From the NCBI GenBank assembly GCA_902563435.1, contig CACEXE010000001.1, positions 62,001 through 126,000 of the forward strand: 64,000 nucleotides of DNA, given 5' to 3'. Positions 17,239 to 26,127 of this stretch are shown piece after piece (position 1 is the stretch's first letter; each line of letters opens with the position of its first letter). Origin of the DNA: an uncultured Pelagibacteraceae bacterium. Its GTDB lineage: Bacteria > Pseudomonadota > Alphaproteobacteria > Pelagibacterales > Pelagibacteraceae. The notes beneath the pieces are model-generated. The model had not been told where the DNA came from. It saw nothing but the letters and a program-made list of their open reading frames with translations, and searched no databases. The position numbers and the translations under genes are program-made.

Positions 17239-18564
17239 CTAGCAATCCAAAGTATTAGATCTTTCCCACTTTGTAATAGGTTTTAATTTATCAAATTTTT
17301 CTTTTGACTTGAAATTTTCAATTTCAGATTTTTTTAATTTGATATAACTGTTTAAAACATTTTTTCCAAAAGCATTTTTCATTACTGTATTAAAATTTAA
17401 CAATTCTAGGGAATCTTCTAATGTATTTGGTAATTTTTGTAGGTTAGGATATTTTTGGTGATCAGTATACATATTACAGAATAATGGTTTTCCAGGATTA
17501 ACTTTTTTTCTAATTCCATTTATACCTGCTGCTAAAACACCTGCTTGTAGTAAATATGGATTCGCTGACCCATCCATTAATCTAAGTTCAAATCTTCCTG
17601 GATCTGGAACTCTAATCATATGTGTTCGATTATTCCCCGTATAAGAAATACTACTTGGTGACCATGTTGCACCAGATTTAGTCGGTGGCGCATTTATTCT
17701 TCTATAACTATTTAAAGTTGGATTAAAGAATGCTGATAATGAACCTGCATTTTTAATCACTCCACCTAAAAAATTGTATGCTAATTTACTAAGTCCAAGT
17801 TTGTCATTTTTATCTAAAAATTTATTTTTTTTCTTATCCCATAGCGAAATATGTGCATGACATCCATTACCCGTCAGTTGCTCAAATGGTTTTGGCATAA
17901 ATGTTGCTCTTAACCCATGCTTTTCTGCTATGGATTTAACCATAAATTTAAAAAATGTATGTCTATCTGCTGTAGTTAAACAGTCAGTGAAATCCCAATT
18001 CATTTCAAACTGGCCATTAGCATCTTCATGATCATTTTGATATGGGTTCCATCCCATTGTAATCATACAATCGCATATTTCCCTTATTAAATCATATTGT
18101 CTCATTAAAGCAGATTGGTCATAACAAGGTTTAGATTGAGTATCTCTAGGGTCGGCAATAGAACTGCCATCAGGTGATATAAGAAAATATTCACACTCAA
18201 CACCTGATTTCATAGTGTAACCTTCATTTGATAGTAATTTTATTTGCTTTTTTAACATCACTCTTGGTGATGCCTCAACAGGTTTACCGTTCATCCACAG
18301 GTCTGAAGCAAGCCAACCCACTTCTTTATTCCAAGGTAATTGAATTAAACTATTTGGATCTGGTACAGCGAACATATCCGAGTCTGCTGGTGACATATCA
18401 AGCCAAGCAGCAAATCCAGCAAATCCTGCACCATTTTTTTGCATCTCTTTTATTGCTTGTGCGGGAACTAATTTAGATCTTAATACACCAAATAAATCAA
18501 CAAAACTTATTAAAAAATATTTAATTTTTTTTGATTTAGCAATACTGGATAAATTTTTGGACAT
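17239..18564 (-). CDS. gmaS: GlnT/GmaS-type glutamine synthetase family enzyme, probable gamma-glutamylmethylamide synthetase
   Basis: A 441-residue ligase close to the GlnT (type III) family, of which GmaS is a member. Blocks include VECEYFLISPDGS, QNDHEDANGQFEMNW, TGNGCHAHISLWD and NPTLNSYRR. Where canonical glutamine synthetase has the ammonium-binding Asp50 in FDGSS, this protein has Ala49 in GAGFAGFAAW, which fits an amine other than ammonium. It is the fourth gene after the MgsA-, MgsB- and MgsC-like genes, the order seen in N-methylglutamate pathway operons: glutamate plus methylamine plus ATP gives gamma-glutamylmethylamide. Family certain; methylamine as substrate is inferred from context. 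A general glnT role remains possible. Confidence 0.75.
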   Translation of the reverse strand: MSKNLSSIAKSKKIKYFLISFVDLFGVLRSKLVPAQAIKEMQKNGAGFAGFAAWLDMSPADSDMFAVPDPNSLIQLPWNKEVGWLASDLWMNGKPVEASPRVMLKKQIKLLSNEGYTMKSGVECEYFLISPDGSSIADPRDTQSKPCYDQSALMRQYDLIREICDCMITMGWNPYQNDHEDANGQFEMNWDFTDCLTTADRHTFFKFMVKSIAEKHGLRATFMPKPFEQLTGNGCHAHISLWDKKKNKFLDKNDKLGLSKLAYNFLGGVIKNAGSLSAFFNPTLNSYRRINAPPTKSGATWSPSSISYTGNNRTHMIRVPDPGRFELRLMDGSANPYLLQAGVLAAGINGIRKKVNPGKPLFCNMYTDHQKYPNLQKLPNTLEDSLELLNFNTVMKNAFGKNVLNSYIKLKKSEIENFKSKEKFDKLKPITKWERSNTLDC

Positions 18565-18603
18565 TAATAAACATACTACGAATTATTTATTTACTATCAA
18601 TAA

Positions 18604-19923
18604 CTATTTCTTTTTTATACCTGGTATCCAGCTAGTTCCTGCCAAAGGAACTCTAGCCATTGCTGCAGCTTCAACAGTTAATGCACATAAATCCTCCGGT
18701 TCTAGGTTGTGAACACTATTTTTTCCACATGCTCGTGCAATAGTTTGTGCTTCCAAAGACATGACCTTTAAATAATTTGATAATTTTCTACCTGCTTTTT
18801 TTGGATCTAATCTTTTCATTAGCTCTGGTTTTTGAGTTGAAATTCCGGCAGGATCATTTCCCTCATGCCAGTCGTCATACGCTCCAGCTTTAGTTCCAAG
18901 TTTTTCATATTCTTTTTCCCATTTTGGGTCATTATCACCAATTGCAATCATTGCTGCACTTCCGATTGATACTGCATCAGCTCCTAACGCAAGTGCTTTA
19001 GCTACATCTGCACCATTTCTTATTCCACCAGAAATTATTAGTTGAACTTCTCTATGAGAATTTAAATCTTGTAAAGCATCTACAGCAGGTCTTATGCAAG
19101 CTAAAGTTGGTTGTCCAACATTTTCAATAAATACTTCTTGTGTTGCTGCTGTACCACCTTGCATACCATCTAAGACAACAACATCTGCTCCAGCTTTTAC
19201 AGCTAATGCTGTATCATAATAAGGTCTTGCTCCAGCAATTTTTATAAAAATAGGAACTTCCCACTTAGTAATTTCTCTTAATTCTAAAATTTTTATTTTT
19301 AAATCATCTGGACCAGTCCAATCAGGATGACGACACGCAGATCTTTGATCAATACCTTTTGGTAGAGTTCTCATTTCCGCAACACGATCATCTATTTTTT
19401 TTCCTAGTAACATCCCGCCACCACCTGGTTTTGCACCTTGTCCAATCACCACTTCAATTGCATCTGCTTTTCTTAAATCATTTGGGTTCATTCCATATCT
19501 TGAGGGCAAAAGTTGATAAACTAAATTTTTAGATTGACCTCTTTCCTCTGGTGTCATTCCTCCATCGCCTGTTGTGGTTGATGTCCCAGCTTCACTTGCT
19601 CCTCTTCCTAATGCCTCTTTAGCTGAACCAGATAATGCTCCAAAACTCATACCCGCAATCGTAATTGGAATATCTAGCTCTAATGGTTTTTTTGCATATT
19701 TTGTGCCTAAAGTTACATTTGTAGTACATTTTTCTCTATATCCCTCTAACGGATATCTAGACATTGAAGCACCTAAAAATAATAAATCATCAAAATGTGG
19801 AAGCTTTCTTTTCGAACCACCACCCCTGATATCATAAATTCCGGTTTCAGCAGCTCTCCTAATTTCAGAGTTAGTGTATTCATCAAAGGTCCAGGATTGA
19901 CGAGGGAGAGTTTTATTTCTCAT
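18604..19923 (-). CDS. mgsC: FMN-binding glutamate synthase-like protein (probable N-methylglutamate synthase subunit C)
   Basis: A 439-residue protein equal to the synthase domain of GltB standing alone (GlxD/MgsC type). FMN-site blocks are ITIAGMSFGALSGSAKEA, IKIAGARPY, VVLDGMQGGTAA and IISGGIRNGADVAKALALGA. The cysteines that bind the 3Fe-4S cluster in glutamate synthase are absent: the position holds YDDWHEGND (residues 349-357). It should act with the GXGXG and amidotransferase subunits encoded just upstream on the minus strand, moving the methylamino group to make N-methylglutamate. Three bases separate it from the GXGXG gene. Confidence 0.72.
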   Translation of the reverse strand: MRNKTLPRQSWTFDEYTNSEIRRAAETGIYDIRGGGSKRKLPHFDDLLFLGASMSRYPLEGYREKCTTNVTLGTKYAKKPLELDIPITIAGMSFGALSGSAKEALGRGASEAGTSTTTGDGGMTPEERGQSKNLVYQLLPSRYGMNPNDLRKADAIEVVIGQGAKPGGGGMLLGKKIDDRVAEMRTLPKGIDQRSACRHPDWTGPDDLKIKILELREITKWEVPIFIKIAGARPYYDTALAVKAGADVVVLDGMQGGTAATQEVFIENVGQPTLACIRPAVDALQDLNSHREVQLIISGGIRNGADVAKALALGADAVSIGSAAMIAIGDNDPKWEKEYEKLGTKAGAYDDWHEGNDPAGISTQKPELMKRLDPKKAGRKLSNYLKVMSLEAQTIARACGKNSVHNLEPEDLCALTVEAAAMARVPLAGTSWIPGIKKK

Positions 19924-19925
19924 AA

Positions 19926-20618
19926 TTAATAGTTAGATACATTATCAATATTAAAATTATATAGTTTTCTTGCAGAACCATATCTTTTAAAATGTTCAGG
20001 TTTAATATTTGATCCAGCCTTTTTTAAAAGCTCTTTTAATTTTGTCTTATGTTTTTTACTCATTTTTTTTTCTTCACAATCAGCTCCTAAAGATTTTACT
20101 CTTCCTTTTACATATATGTCTGTTTCATATAAACTATCGCCTAATGCTTCACCTGCATCACCACAAACAACTAGATTTCCAGATTGTGCCATAAATGCTG
20201 ACATATGACCAACAGATCCTTTTACTATTATATCAATACCTTTCATTGAAATTCCACATCTTGAACTTGCATCACCATCGATAATTAATGTACCACCATG
20301 AGCAGTAGCCCCTGCAGATTGTGATGCATTTCCTTTTACATGAACTTTTCCAGACATCATATTTTCTGCAACTCCAGTTCCAACATTTCCATCAACTATA
20401 ATATTTGCATTTTGGTTCATACCTCCACAATAATACCCAACATGACCTTTAATGGTTACATCAATATTTTCTGTAAGACCTGCACAGATAGCATGATTAC
20501 CTTCAGGGTTTGATATTACAAAGTCCCTTTTATTTTTTTTTCGATCAATATTTTGAAGTTTTTCATTCACATATCTTAGTTTTAATTTCTTTAAATCAAG
20601 TATCATTATTTCCCCCAA
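19926..20618 (-). CDS. mgsB: GXGXG-motif glutamate synthase-like subunit (probable N-methylglutamate synthase subunit B)
   Basis: A 230-residue protein made of the right-handed beta-helix that forms the C-terminal domain of GltB (GlxC/MgsB type). It shows serial G-rich repeats: GHVGYYCGGMNQNANI, GNVGTGVAENMMSGKVHVKG, GNASQSAGATAHGGTLIIDG and GSVGHMSAFMAQSGNLVVCG. The domain is structural and brings the amidotransferase and FMN sites together. It overlaps the upstream amidotransferase gene by 13 bases, which indicates coupled translation and an equimolar complex. A start at 20606 (ATGATACTTGA, inside the overlap) is also possible. Confidence 0.72.
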   Translation of the reverse strand: MGEIMILDLKKLKLRYVNEKLQNIDRKKNKRDFVISNPEGNHAICAGLTENIDVTIKGHVGYYCGGMNQNANIIVDGNVGTGVAENMMSGKVHVKGNASQSAGATAHGGTLIIDGDASSRCGISMKGIDIIVKGSVGHMSAFMAQSGNLVVCGDAGEALGDSLYETDIYVKGRVKSLGADCEEKKMSKKHKTKLKELLKKAGSNIKPEHFKRYGSARKLYNFNIDNVSNY

Positions 20619-21484
20619 GAATAAACGATACCTGGCTCAGGTTCAAAAATTTTTGCATTATTTACATTTGGTAAATGTGCCATTGCTTGAAACTCTGATG
20701 AAATTGCTACATAATCTTTTGTTTCAGCAATAACAGCAGGCTTACATGCTATCTCATCTCTTAGAACTGCAAAGCCACTATGTGTTCCTGCAATAAAAGT
20801 ATAAAACCCATCAAGATCGTTTAACCCTTTATTTAATGTTTGTTTTAAATTTCTTTTTTTTAAACTATCTGAAATATAACCAGCAGCAACTTCCGTATCA
20901 TTATCAGAACTAAATTTCGATCCACTCTTTTTTAATTTTCTTCTTAAGTTATTATGATTTGACAAGGAACCATTATGTACTAAACATTCATCTTCACCTG
21001 TAGAGTAAGGGTGTGATCCGTCAGTTGTAATTGCACTCTCTGTAGCCATTCTTGTATGGCCAATAGCATGAGTTCCTGAGAAATTACCTAGATTAAATTT
21101 TTTAACAACATTACTTGGTTTTCCAACTTGTTTAAAAATTTCAATCGATTTTCCATAACCAACAAGTGATATTGTTGAAAAATCCTCTAAAATAGGGAGA
21201 ATTTCATTTGGTTTTTCAATAGATTTTAAAATTACATGGTCGGAATTCTTTTCTATAGTTGTAAATTTTACTTTCTTTTTAATTTCTTTTTTGAATTTTT
21301 CAAAACTCATTTCATTTAAACAAACAGAATATTTATAAATTTTATTTTTATCACTGTTATAAATTGCAAAACCTGCACTGTCAGGACCCCTAGACTCCAT
21401 ACTGACTAACATTTTAGAAAGCATCCCTCCTAAGGATTTTTCAAATTTTTTAGATTTTAGATAAATTCCAACGATGCCACACAT
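20606..21484 (-). CDS. mgsA: Class II glutamine amidotransferase-like protein (probable N-methylglutamate synthase subunit A)
   Basis: A 292-residue Ntn-type amidotransferase domain standing alone (GlxB/MgsA type). The nucleophile is Cys2 after removal of Met (MCGIVGIYL). SRGPDSAGFAIYN, GTHAIGHTRMATES and VHNGSLSNHNNLRRKL are the usual binding blocks, and SDNDTEVAAGYI follows. In the pathway it would release methylamine from gamma-glutamylmethylamide inside the complex. It is nine bases downstream of a 50-residue membrane-protein gene and is the first of the four mgs/gmaS genes on the minus strand. Confidence 0.72.
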   Translation of the reverse strand: MCGIVGIYLKSKKFEKSLGGMLSKMLVSMESRGPDSAGFAIYNSDKNKIYKYSVCLNEMSFEKFKKEIKKKVKFTTIEKNSDHVILKSIEKPNEILPILEDFSTISLVGYGKSIEIFKQVGKPSNVVKKFNLGNFSGTHAIGHTRMATESAITTDGSHPYSTGEDECLVHNGSLSNHNNLRRKLKKSGSKFSSDNDTEVAAGYISDSLKKRNLKQTLNKGLNDLDGFYTFIAGTHSGFAVLRDEIACKPAVIAETKDYVAISSEFQAMAHLPNVNNAKIFEPEPGIVYSWGK

Positions 21485-21493
21485 AAATTAGTT

Positions 21494-21646
21494 TTAAATT
21501 AGTGATAATAATTGGTCTTTATAGTAAAGCACATTAATTATAACAATAATAATGATTGCGGCATAGACACCATATTTAGATTTAGGCCATGTTAATCTAG
21601 CCATTTTACTTGGTGTTTTGTTGAGATTTTTTTTTTCTTCGTCCAT
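21494..21646 (-). CDS. 50-residue single-span membrane protein upstream of mgsA
   Basis: Reading the complement from the ATG at 21646 gives a 50-residue protein: a charged start (MDEEKKNLNKTPSK), the segment LTWPKSKYG, a hydrophobic span of about 15 residues (VYAAIIIIVIINVLYY) and a short polar tail (KDQLLSLI). It ends nine bases before mgsA, and its start lies just after a strong hairpin. It fills an otherwise empty 210-base gap between two genes. No family was recognised. The codon pattern and membrane topology support it, but proof of expression is lacking. Confidence 0.55.
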   Translation of the reverse strand: MDEEKKNLNKTPSKMARLTWPKSKYGVYAAIIIIVIINVLYYKDQLLSLI

Positions 21647-21654
21647 ACTTTGTA

Positions 21655-21682
21655 AAGGGCGCATCTAAATTAATGCGCCCTT
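21655..21682 (-). terminator. Strong hairpin between the two small amt-linked genes
   Basis: A perfect inverted repeat: AAGGGCGCAT and ATGCGCCCTT around the eight-base loop CTAAATTA. It lies between the stop of the 75-residue gene and the start of the 50-residue gene. Read on the minus strand it is followed only by TTTACAAAG, so it would be a weak terminator or an RNA-processing or attenuation point. On the plus strand a T-rich run follows (TTATCTTTTTTTATTT), but no plus-strand gene ends here. Confidence 0.6.
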
Positions 21683-21694
21683 ATCTTTTTTTAT

Positions 21695-21922
21695 TTATCC
21701 ATCGGTAATATTACTCTTCCATGCATTTGAACTTGGTCTTCTTCTTGCAAGCTTAGAAAGTTTATCACTTTCTTGTTTTGAGCTTACAACTGTCCAACCT
21801 ATCCAAATAACAGCAAGTATAAGAACTAATATACCTTCTGATCCTACTCCTGGATAAATAGCACCCGCCACATCCTCTGCGGGTTTATTTAAGTGATCTA
21901 TCCAATTAGATACTGTAGCCAT
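21695..21922 (-). CDS. 75-residue single-span membrane protein following amt
   Basis: A 75-residue protein with an N-terminal amphipathic part (NWIDHLNKPAEDVAGAIYPG), one transmembrane span (ILVLILAVIWIGWTVV) and a basic C-terminal tail (KLSKLARRRPSSNAWK). It has a strong Shine-Dalgarno sequence (AAGGAGGA) seven bases before the ATG, overlapping the stop of amt, so it should be well translated from the amt transcript. No family was recognised. Its linkage suggests an accessory or regulatory partner of the transporter or of the mgs enzymes. Confidence 0.7.
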   Translation of the reverse strand: MATVSNWIDHLNKPAEDVAGAIYPGVGSEGILVLILAVIWIGWTVVSSKQESDKLSKLARRRPSSNAWKSNITDG

Positions 21923-21933
21923 ATTATCCTCCT

Positions 21934-23334
21934 TTAATTACTAGATGAAGCAACTGTGCGTTCATCTTCTTTTGCTTCCTCCATTATTTGGTAGTCCAAA
22001 CCAGCCAACTCAACTTCCCTCGGAATTCTGAGTTTGCCAATACCATTTAACACTCTAGCTATAATGTAGCCTGGGATCATTCCAAGAACAAAGAACATGA
22101 TTATTGCACCTATGAACATTCCTAAAGGATTAATTGCAGCATATGTAGTTCCATCCCACATAGCACCAACACTGTATCCTGAAGAAGGGTATCCATTTAA
22201 TACAAAACCACATATCACAAGTCCTGCAAACCCAGCGTAACCATGAACTGCTACTGCTCCAACTGCATCATCAATTTTGAACCTTCGTTCAACCCAGTAA
22301 TGCATTTTGTAAGCTATAACGACACCAATCATTCCAATTATCAAAGATTGTATTGGATGATAAAGGTCATTTCCTGCAGACGCACAGATTATTCCAGCTA
22401 AACCACTTGAGTAAGTCCAGAAAGGATCACCTTTGGAAACAACATAACCTGCTAATAATCCTCCTGAGAGAGACATCAAAAAGTTCATTGTTATTCCACT
22501 AAGTGTGGTTGGCGTTACATAAATTGTGGTTGCGGTAAAGTAGGTTACACCTTCCATGCCATACTCAGGTCCAAGATCGTAAATTGGAATATTACAAGCA
22601 GCATAAAATCCCCAAAAACCAGTATAAATTAAGAATAATCCAATAGTTACTAGCCAAGGATTTCTAGGTCCTATATTTCTAGGTTCACCGCTTGATGAAA
22701 ATTTTCCAATTCTTGGTCCTAAAACAGCAAGCACCCCTAAAGCAAATCCACCAGCTACTGCGTGAATTACCCCTGAGGCATAAGCATCATGGTAACCGAG
22801 TATCTTCAACATCCATCCGTCAAAGTGCCATCCCCATGCAGCATCTATGCTCCAAAATACAGATCCAATTGCAATCGCAAGAATTCCAAAAGCAAAGGTA
22901 GTAATTCTTTCAATTACAGCACCTGATACAATGGATGCAGCTGTCCATGAGAAAAGTAAAAATGCAGCCCAAAATACTCCACTAATATGATCTCCTAAGT
23001 TTACTGCCATCAATTCACTATTAGGTAGATACCACTTAGCACTAAAAGCTGAGTCATCTGTAATTAGCGCTGCGCTTTCATTCATTATTGATGGTGCAAG
23101 ACCTGGTCCAGTTGGAAATGCCCAATAAATCCACCAACCAAATAAAAACCAAGTTACTGTTACCAAAGGAATCAGCATTGTATTTTTCATTAATGTATGT
23201 TGATGATGTTTGTATCGGGAAGCTCCAACTTCATACATACAGAATCCTACGTGGATTAGAAACATTAGTACTACTGTTATCCAATAGTAAAATTCTGTAA
23301 ATATGGTTGTCAATGCACCTAGTTCGTCAGTCAT
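21934..23334 (-). CDS. amt: Ammonium/methylammonium transporter, Amt family
   Basis: A 466-residue Amt channel with about eleven membrane spans. Typical blocks are FLIHVGFCMYEVGASRYKH, the segment WSIDAAWGWHFDGWM, SGVIHAVAGGFALGVLAVLGPR with the first pore histidine, and VGAVAVHGYAGFAGLVICG with the second. It carries ammonium and, in this family, often methylammonium. It sits between two glutamine-synthetase/split-glutamate-synthase modules, so uptake of methylamine is a reasonable inference. No glnK gene (PII partner) is adjacent. A strong ribosome binding site (TTGGAGGTTAAATG) sets the start. Confidence 0.93.
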   Translation of the reverse strand: MTDELGALTTIFTEFYYWITVVLMFLIHVGFCMYEVGASRYKHHQHTLMKNTMLIPLVTVTWFLFGWWIYWAFPTGPGLAPSIMNESAALITDDSAFSAKWYLPNSELMAVNLGDHISGVFWAAFLLFSWTAASIVSGAVIERITTFAFGILAIAIGSVFWSIDAAWGWHFDGWMLKILGYHDAYASGVIHAVAGGFALGVLAVLGPRIGKFSSSGEPRNIGPRNPWLVTIGLFLIYTGFWGFYAACNIPIYDLGPEYGMEGVTYFTATTIYVTPTTLSGITMNFLMSLSGGLLAGYVVSKGDPFWTYSSGLAGIICASAGNDLYHPIQSLIIGMIGVVIAYKMHYWVERRFKIDDAVGAVAVHGYAGFAGLVICGFVLNGYPSSGYSVGAMWDGTTYAAINPLGMFIGAIIMFFVLGMIPGYIIARVLNGIGKLRIPREVELAGLDYQIMEEAKEDERTVASSSN

Positions 23335-23337
23335 TTA

Positions 23338-23357
23338 ACCTCCAATTGTTTAAACAA
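23338..23357 (-). promoter_or_regulatory. amt leader: strong Shine-Dalgarno next to a palindrome
   Basis: Just upstream of the amt start the minus strand reads TTGTTTAAACAA, a perfect 12-base palindrome (23346-23357). It is followed by a strong Shine-Dalgarno TGGAGGT (23338-23344). The palindrome could bind a dimeric repressor or activator, or form a weak hairpin; in such AT-rich sequence it could also be chance. The remaining 110 bases up to the 135-residue gene are AT-rich and may hold the amt promoter, but no convincing -35/-10 pair was found. Confidence 0.35.
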
Positions 23358-23468
23358 ATTATTTAAATATTATTATTTCGAATTATTGGATCAATCTTAA
23401 ATAAAACAATTGTATCAATAAAAATTTATAATATTACAACTTTAGGTATATATAAATTGTTGGTGATT

Positions 23469-23876
23469 CTAAAATTTCCGATAAGCTTTTTTTAAATCTA
23501 CTAATGGGTGATTTGGAGACATTTGAAATTTTACCAATAGTTCTCTTGCTATCATGTCTCTATCTTGTTGGTTATTTGGTAATTTAATTTTTTTTGGAAT
23601 AGTTACCCAACCATTTGCGTTTCTATCAAAAACTGCAGGTCTATCTTCTTCATACCCCATGTGAACATCTTCCAACCAATTTAAATCATCCCAACCCATT
23701 GCTTCGATATATTTTTTTAGGAAAGGAGTTATTCTTGAATAGTCTGGCAATAAATTTACATCATACCTATAACCAATAGTTTGACCTATCATCTTTTCTC
23801 GAGCAGTCTCTTTCTTTTTACCTAACTGACCTTTAACGGTTTTTTTGCTCGATTTTTTACTTTTTTTCTTTGGCAT
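23469..23876 (-). CDS. Basic protein of unknown function in the second GS/split-GOGAT module
   Basis: A 135-residue protein whose first 28 residues are very rich in Lys and Ser (KKKSKKSSKKTVKG). A folded-looking part follows with SRITPFLKKYIEAMGWDDLNWLEDVHMGYEEDRP and a C-terminal helix. It starts two bases after the FMN-binding synthase gene ends and is thus the last gene of that operon. No family was recognised. The Lys-rich head may bind nucleic acid or a partner subunit. Its constant company with the enzyme genes suggests a complex-specific helper, but this is inference. Confidence 0.65.
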   Translation of the reverse strand: MPKKKSKKSSKKTVKGQLGKKKETAREKMIGQTIGYRYDVNLLPDYSRITPFLKKYIEAMGWDDLNWLEDVHMGYEEDRPAVFDRNANGWVTIPKKIKLPNNQQDRDMIARELLVKFQMSPNHPLVDLKKAYRKF

Positions 23877-23878
23877 AA

Positions 23879-25273
23879 TTATATTTTATGAAAATCGTCA
23901 ACTCCTACTGTGTGATTTGTTCCAGAAAGTGGTACTTTTGCTAAAGCAGAAGCTTCCATTGTTAAAGCTGCCATATCTTCTGGCTCTAATGAATGGATAT
24001 TTGTTTTACCACAAGCTCTAGCTAATAATTGAGCTTCTAGCGTCATGGTATGTAAGTAATTATATACTCTAAGAGCTGCCTCATCAGGGTTTAGTCTTTT
24101 TCTCAATTTAGGATCCTGAGTAGCAACACCAACTGGGCAACGACCAGTATGACAGTGATAACAATGACCTGCTGGCACTCCCATTTCTTTTTCAAAATTA
24201 GACTCTGGAATTTCTTTATTACAGTTTAGTGCAATCATAGCGCCCGTACCTATAGCAATAGCATCTGCTCCAAGAGCTAATGCTTTTGCCATGTCAGCTC
24301 CATCTCTAACACCACCAGCATAAATAAGAGTAACTTTTCCAGTTTTTCCAACATCATCTATTGCTCTTCTTGCTTCTCTAATTGCAGCTATCCCAGGTAT
24401 ACCTGTGTTCGCTGCTGCTATGTGCGGACCAGCACCTGTTGAACCTTCCATTCCGTCTAGATAAATAGAGTCAGGATCACATTTTGCTGCCATACGAACA
24501 TCATCATAAACTTTTGCTGCTCCAAGTTTTAATTGTATTGGAACTTTATTTTTTGTTAACTCTCTTAACTCTTGAACTTTTAAAGCTAAGTCATCTGGTC
24601 CTAGCCAATCAGGATGTCTTGCAGGAGATCTTTGATCAATACCAGCCGGTAATGATCTCATCTCTGCTACTTGGTCTGTAACTTTTTGACCCATCAAGTG
24701 ACCACCCATCCCAACTTTTTGTCCTTGACCAATGAAAACTTCAATTCCATCAGCAAGTTGTGCATGATGAGGATTAAATCCATATCTTGATTGAATACAT
24801 TGATAGTACCATTTTTCTGAATATCTTCTTTCGTCAGGTATCATTCCACCTTCACCTGAACATGTTGCGCTACCTGCCATGGTTGCTCCTCTTGCAAGTG
24901 CTGTTTTTGCTTCATAAGATAAAGCTCCAAAACTCATACCTGTTATATAAACTGGAATATCCAATTCCACTGGATTTTCACATCTTGGACCAATGATAGT
25001 TTTCGTTTCACATTTTTCTCTGTAACCTTCGATTACAAATCTTGTAAGAGTTCCAGGTAAAAAAACTAAATCGTCAAATGTAGGAATTTTTTTCATTAGA
25101 GCCATACCTCTCATTCGGTATCTTCCTAACTGAGCTTTAATGTGAATGTCGTCGATTACTTCTGGTGTAAATATAGCGTTATAACCTAGTAAACTTTTAT
25201 TTCTTTTTGAAAATTCACTACTACCATTCCCATTGGAATGACCATTTGATTTTCCGTTTTTTTTCTTTGCCAT
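23879..25273 (-). CDS. FMN-binding glutamate synthase-like protein with Fe-S cysteines
   Basis: A 464-residue paralogue of the MgsC-like protein encoded at 18604-19923. FMN-site blocks are YITGMSFGALSYEAKTA, LKLGAAKVYDD, IYLDGMEGSTGAGP and IYAGGVRDGADMAKALALGA. Unlike its paralogue it keeps cysteines at the iron-sulphur position: Cys371, Cys374 and Cys379 in CYHCHTGRCPVG. The N-terminal 25 residues are a low-complexity Lys/Asn/Gly tail. It forms a unit with the GXGXG, amidotransferase and GS-like genes upstream on the minus strand. Family sure; substrate (ammonia, methylamine, dimethylamine or another amine) not determined. Confidence 0.8.
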   Translation of the reverse strand: MAKKKNGKSNGHSNGNGSSEFSKRNKSLLGYNAIFTPEVIDDIHIKAQLGRYRMRGMALMKKIPTFDDLVFLPGTLTRFVIEGYREKCETKTIIGPRCENPVELDIPVYITGMSFGALSYEAKTALARGATMAGSATCSGEGGMIPDERRYSEKWYYQCIQSRYGFNPHHAQLADGIEVFIGQGQKVGMGGHLMGQKVTDQVAEMRSLPAGIDQRSPARHPDWLGPDDLALKVQELRELTKNKVPIQLKLGAAKVYDDVRMAAKCDPDSIYLDGMEGSTGAGPHIAAANTGIPGIAAIREARRAIDDVGKTGKVTLIYAGGVRDGADMAKALALGADAIAIGTGAMIALNCNKEIPESNFEKEMGVPAGHCYHCHTGRCPVGVATQDPKLRKRLNPDEAALRVYNYLHTMTLEAQLLARACGKTNIHSLEPEDMAALTMEASALAKVPLSGTNHTVGVDDFHKI

Positions 25274-26127
25274 TAAATTGCTCCTTTTTTCTCAGTTGGT
25301 TCTAAAGCGTCATAGTTCCAGAGTTTTTTACCTGCAACTACTTTTGTCATCTTTGAAATATCAAAATTTTCGCCAATTTCAGCAACTTTAAGTTTTCTTT
25401 TAATCCAATCTATATCACTTTTTGTCATAGGTGACTCAATCGCATCACTTCCAAATGACCCAATTTTTCCACCCACATAAATAGTTCCATCATACATAGA
25501 GTCTCCAAGGTTTATACCGACATTACCTAAAATTATTATCCTTCCTCTTTGCATCATAAAGCCAGTGAATGCTCCAGCGTCACCACCAACAATAATTGTT
25601 CCACCTTTTTGATCAATTCCTGTTCTAGCACCAACGCTACCTTTACATATTAAGTCTCCACCTCTAACTGCTGCACCAAAACATGATCCTGCATTTTTTT
25701 CTATTACTACTTTTCCTGCCATCATATTTTCTGCACACGACCATCCAACTCTACCATTAATTCTTACCGTTGGACCATCAATAGAACCAACGCCAAAATA
25801 GCCCAAACTTCCTTCAAATATTAAATTTAATTTATTTAGCACCCCAACTCCTAAACTATGTTTTCCTTGTGGGTTCTTTATAACTATTGTTCCATAACCT
25901 TGACTCATAAGCTCATCAATTTTTTTGTTTGCCTCTTTGCAGTCTAGATCATTTACATCAAGGTCAATTCTTTTATTGAAATCAACATCATAAGTTCCCC
26001 AATAGTAAAAGTTTTCTGCCTCATCAGGATTAAAAAATTTTTGTTGAGTTTTACCTGTAAGAACTTCAGTATGAAGTCCCATTGATTGGGCTTTGGTTTT
26101 TTTTTCTGTTGTTTTTAAATTTGCCAT
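25273..26127 (-). CDS. GXGXG-motif glutamate synthase-like subunit, second module
   Basis: A 284-residue beta-helix protein of the GltB C-terminal type (GlxC/MgsB family). It has the repeats GSLGYFGVGSIDGPTVRING, GRVGWSCAENMMAGKVVIEK, GSCFGAAVRGGDLICKG and GDAGAFTGFMMQRGRIIILG. It is about 54 residues longer than the paralogue at 19926-20618, mostly through an extra N-terminal part. The gene overlaps the amidotransferase gene by 13 bases, like the other module, and abuts the FMN-subunit gene, which starts at its stop codon. The three proteins probably form one complex. Confidence 0.78.
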   Translation of the reverse strand: MANLKTTEKKTKAQSMGLHTEVLTGKTQQKFFNPDEAENFYYWGTYDVDFNKRIDLDVNDLDCKEANKKIDELMSQGYGTIVIKNPQGKHSLGVGVLNKLNLIFEGSLGYFGVGSIDGPTVRINGRVGWSCAENMMAGKVVIEKNAGSCFGAAVRGGDLICKGSVGARTGIDQKGGTIIVGGDAGAFTGFMMQRGRIIILGNVGINLGDSMYDGTIYVGGKIGSFGSDAIESPMTKSDIDWIKRKLKVAEIGENFDISKMTKVVAGKKLWNYDALEPTEKKGAI

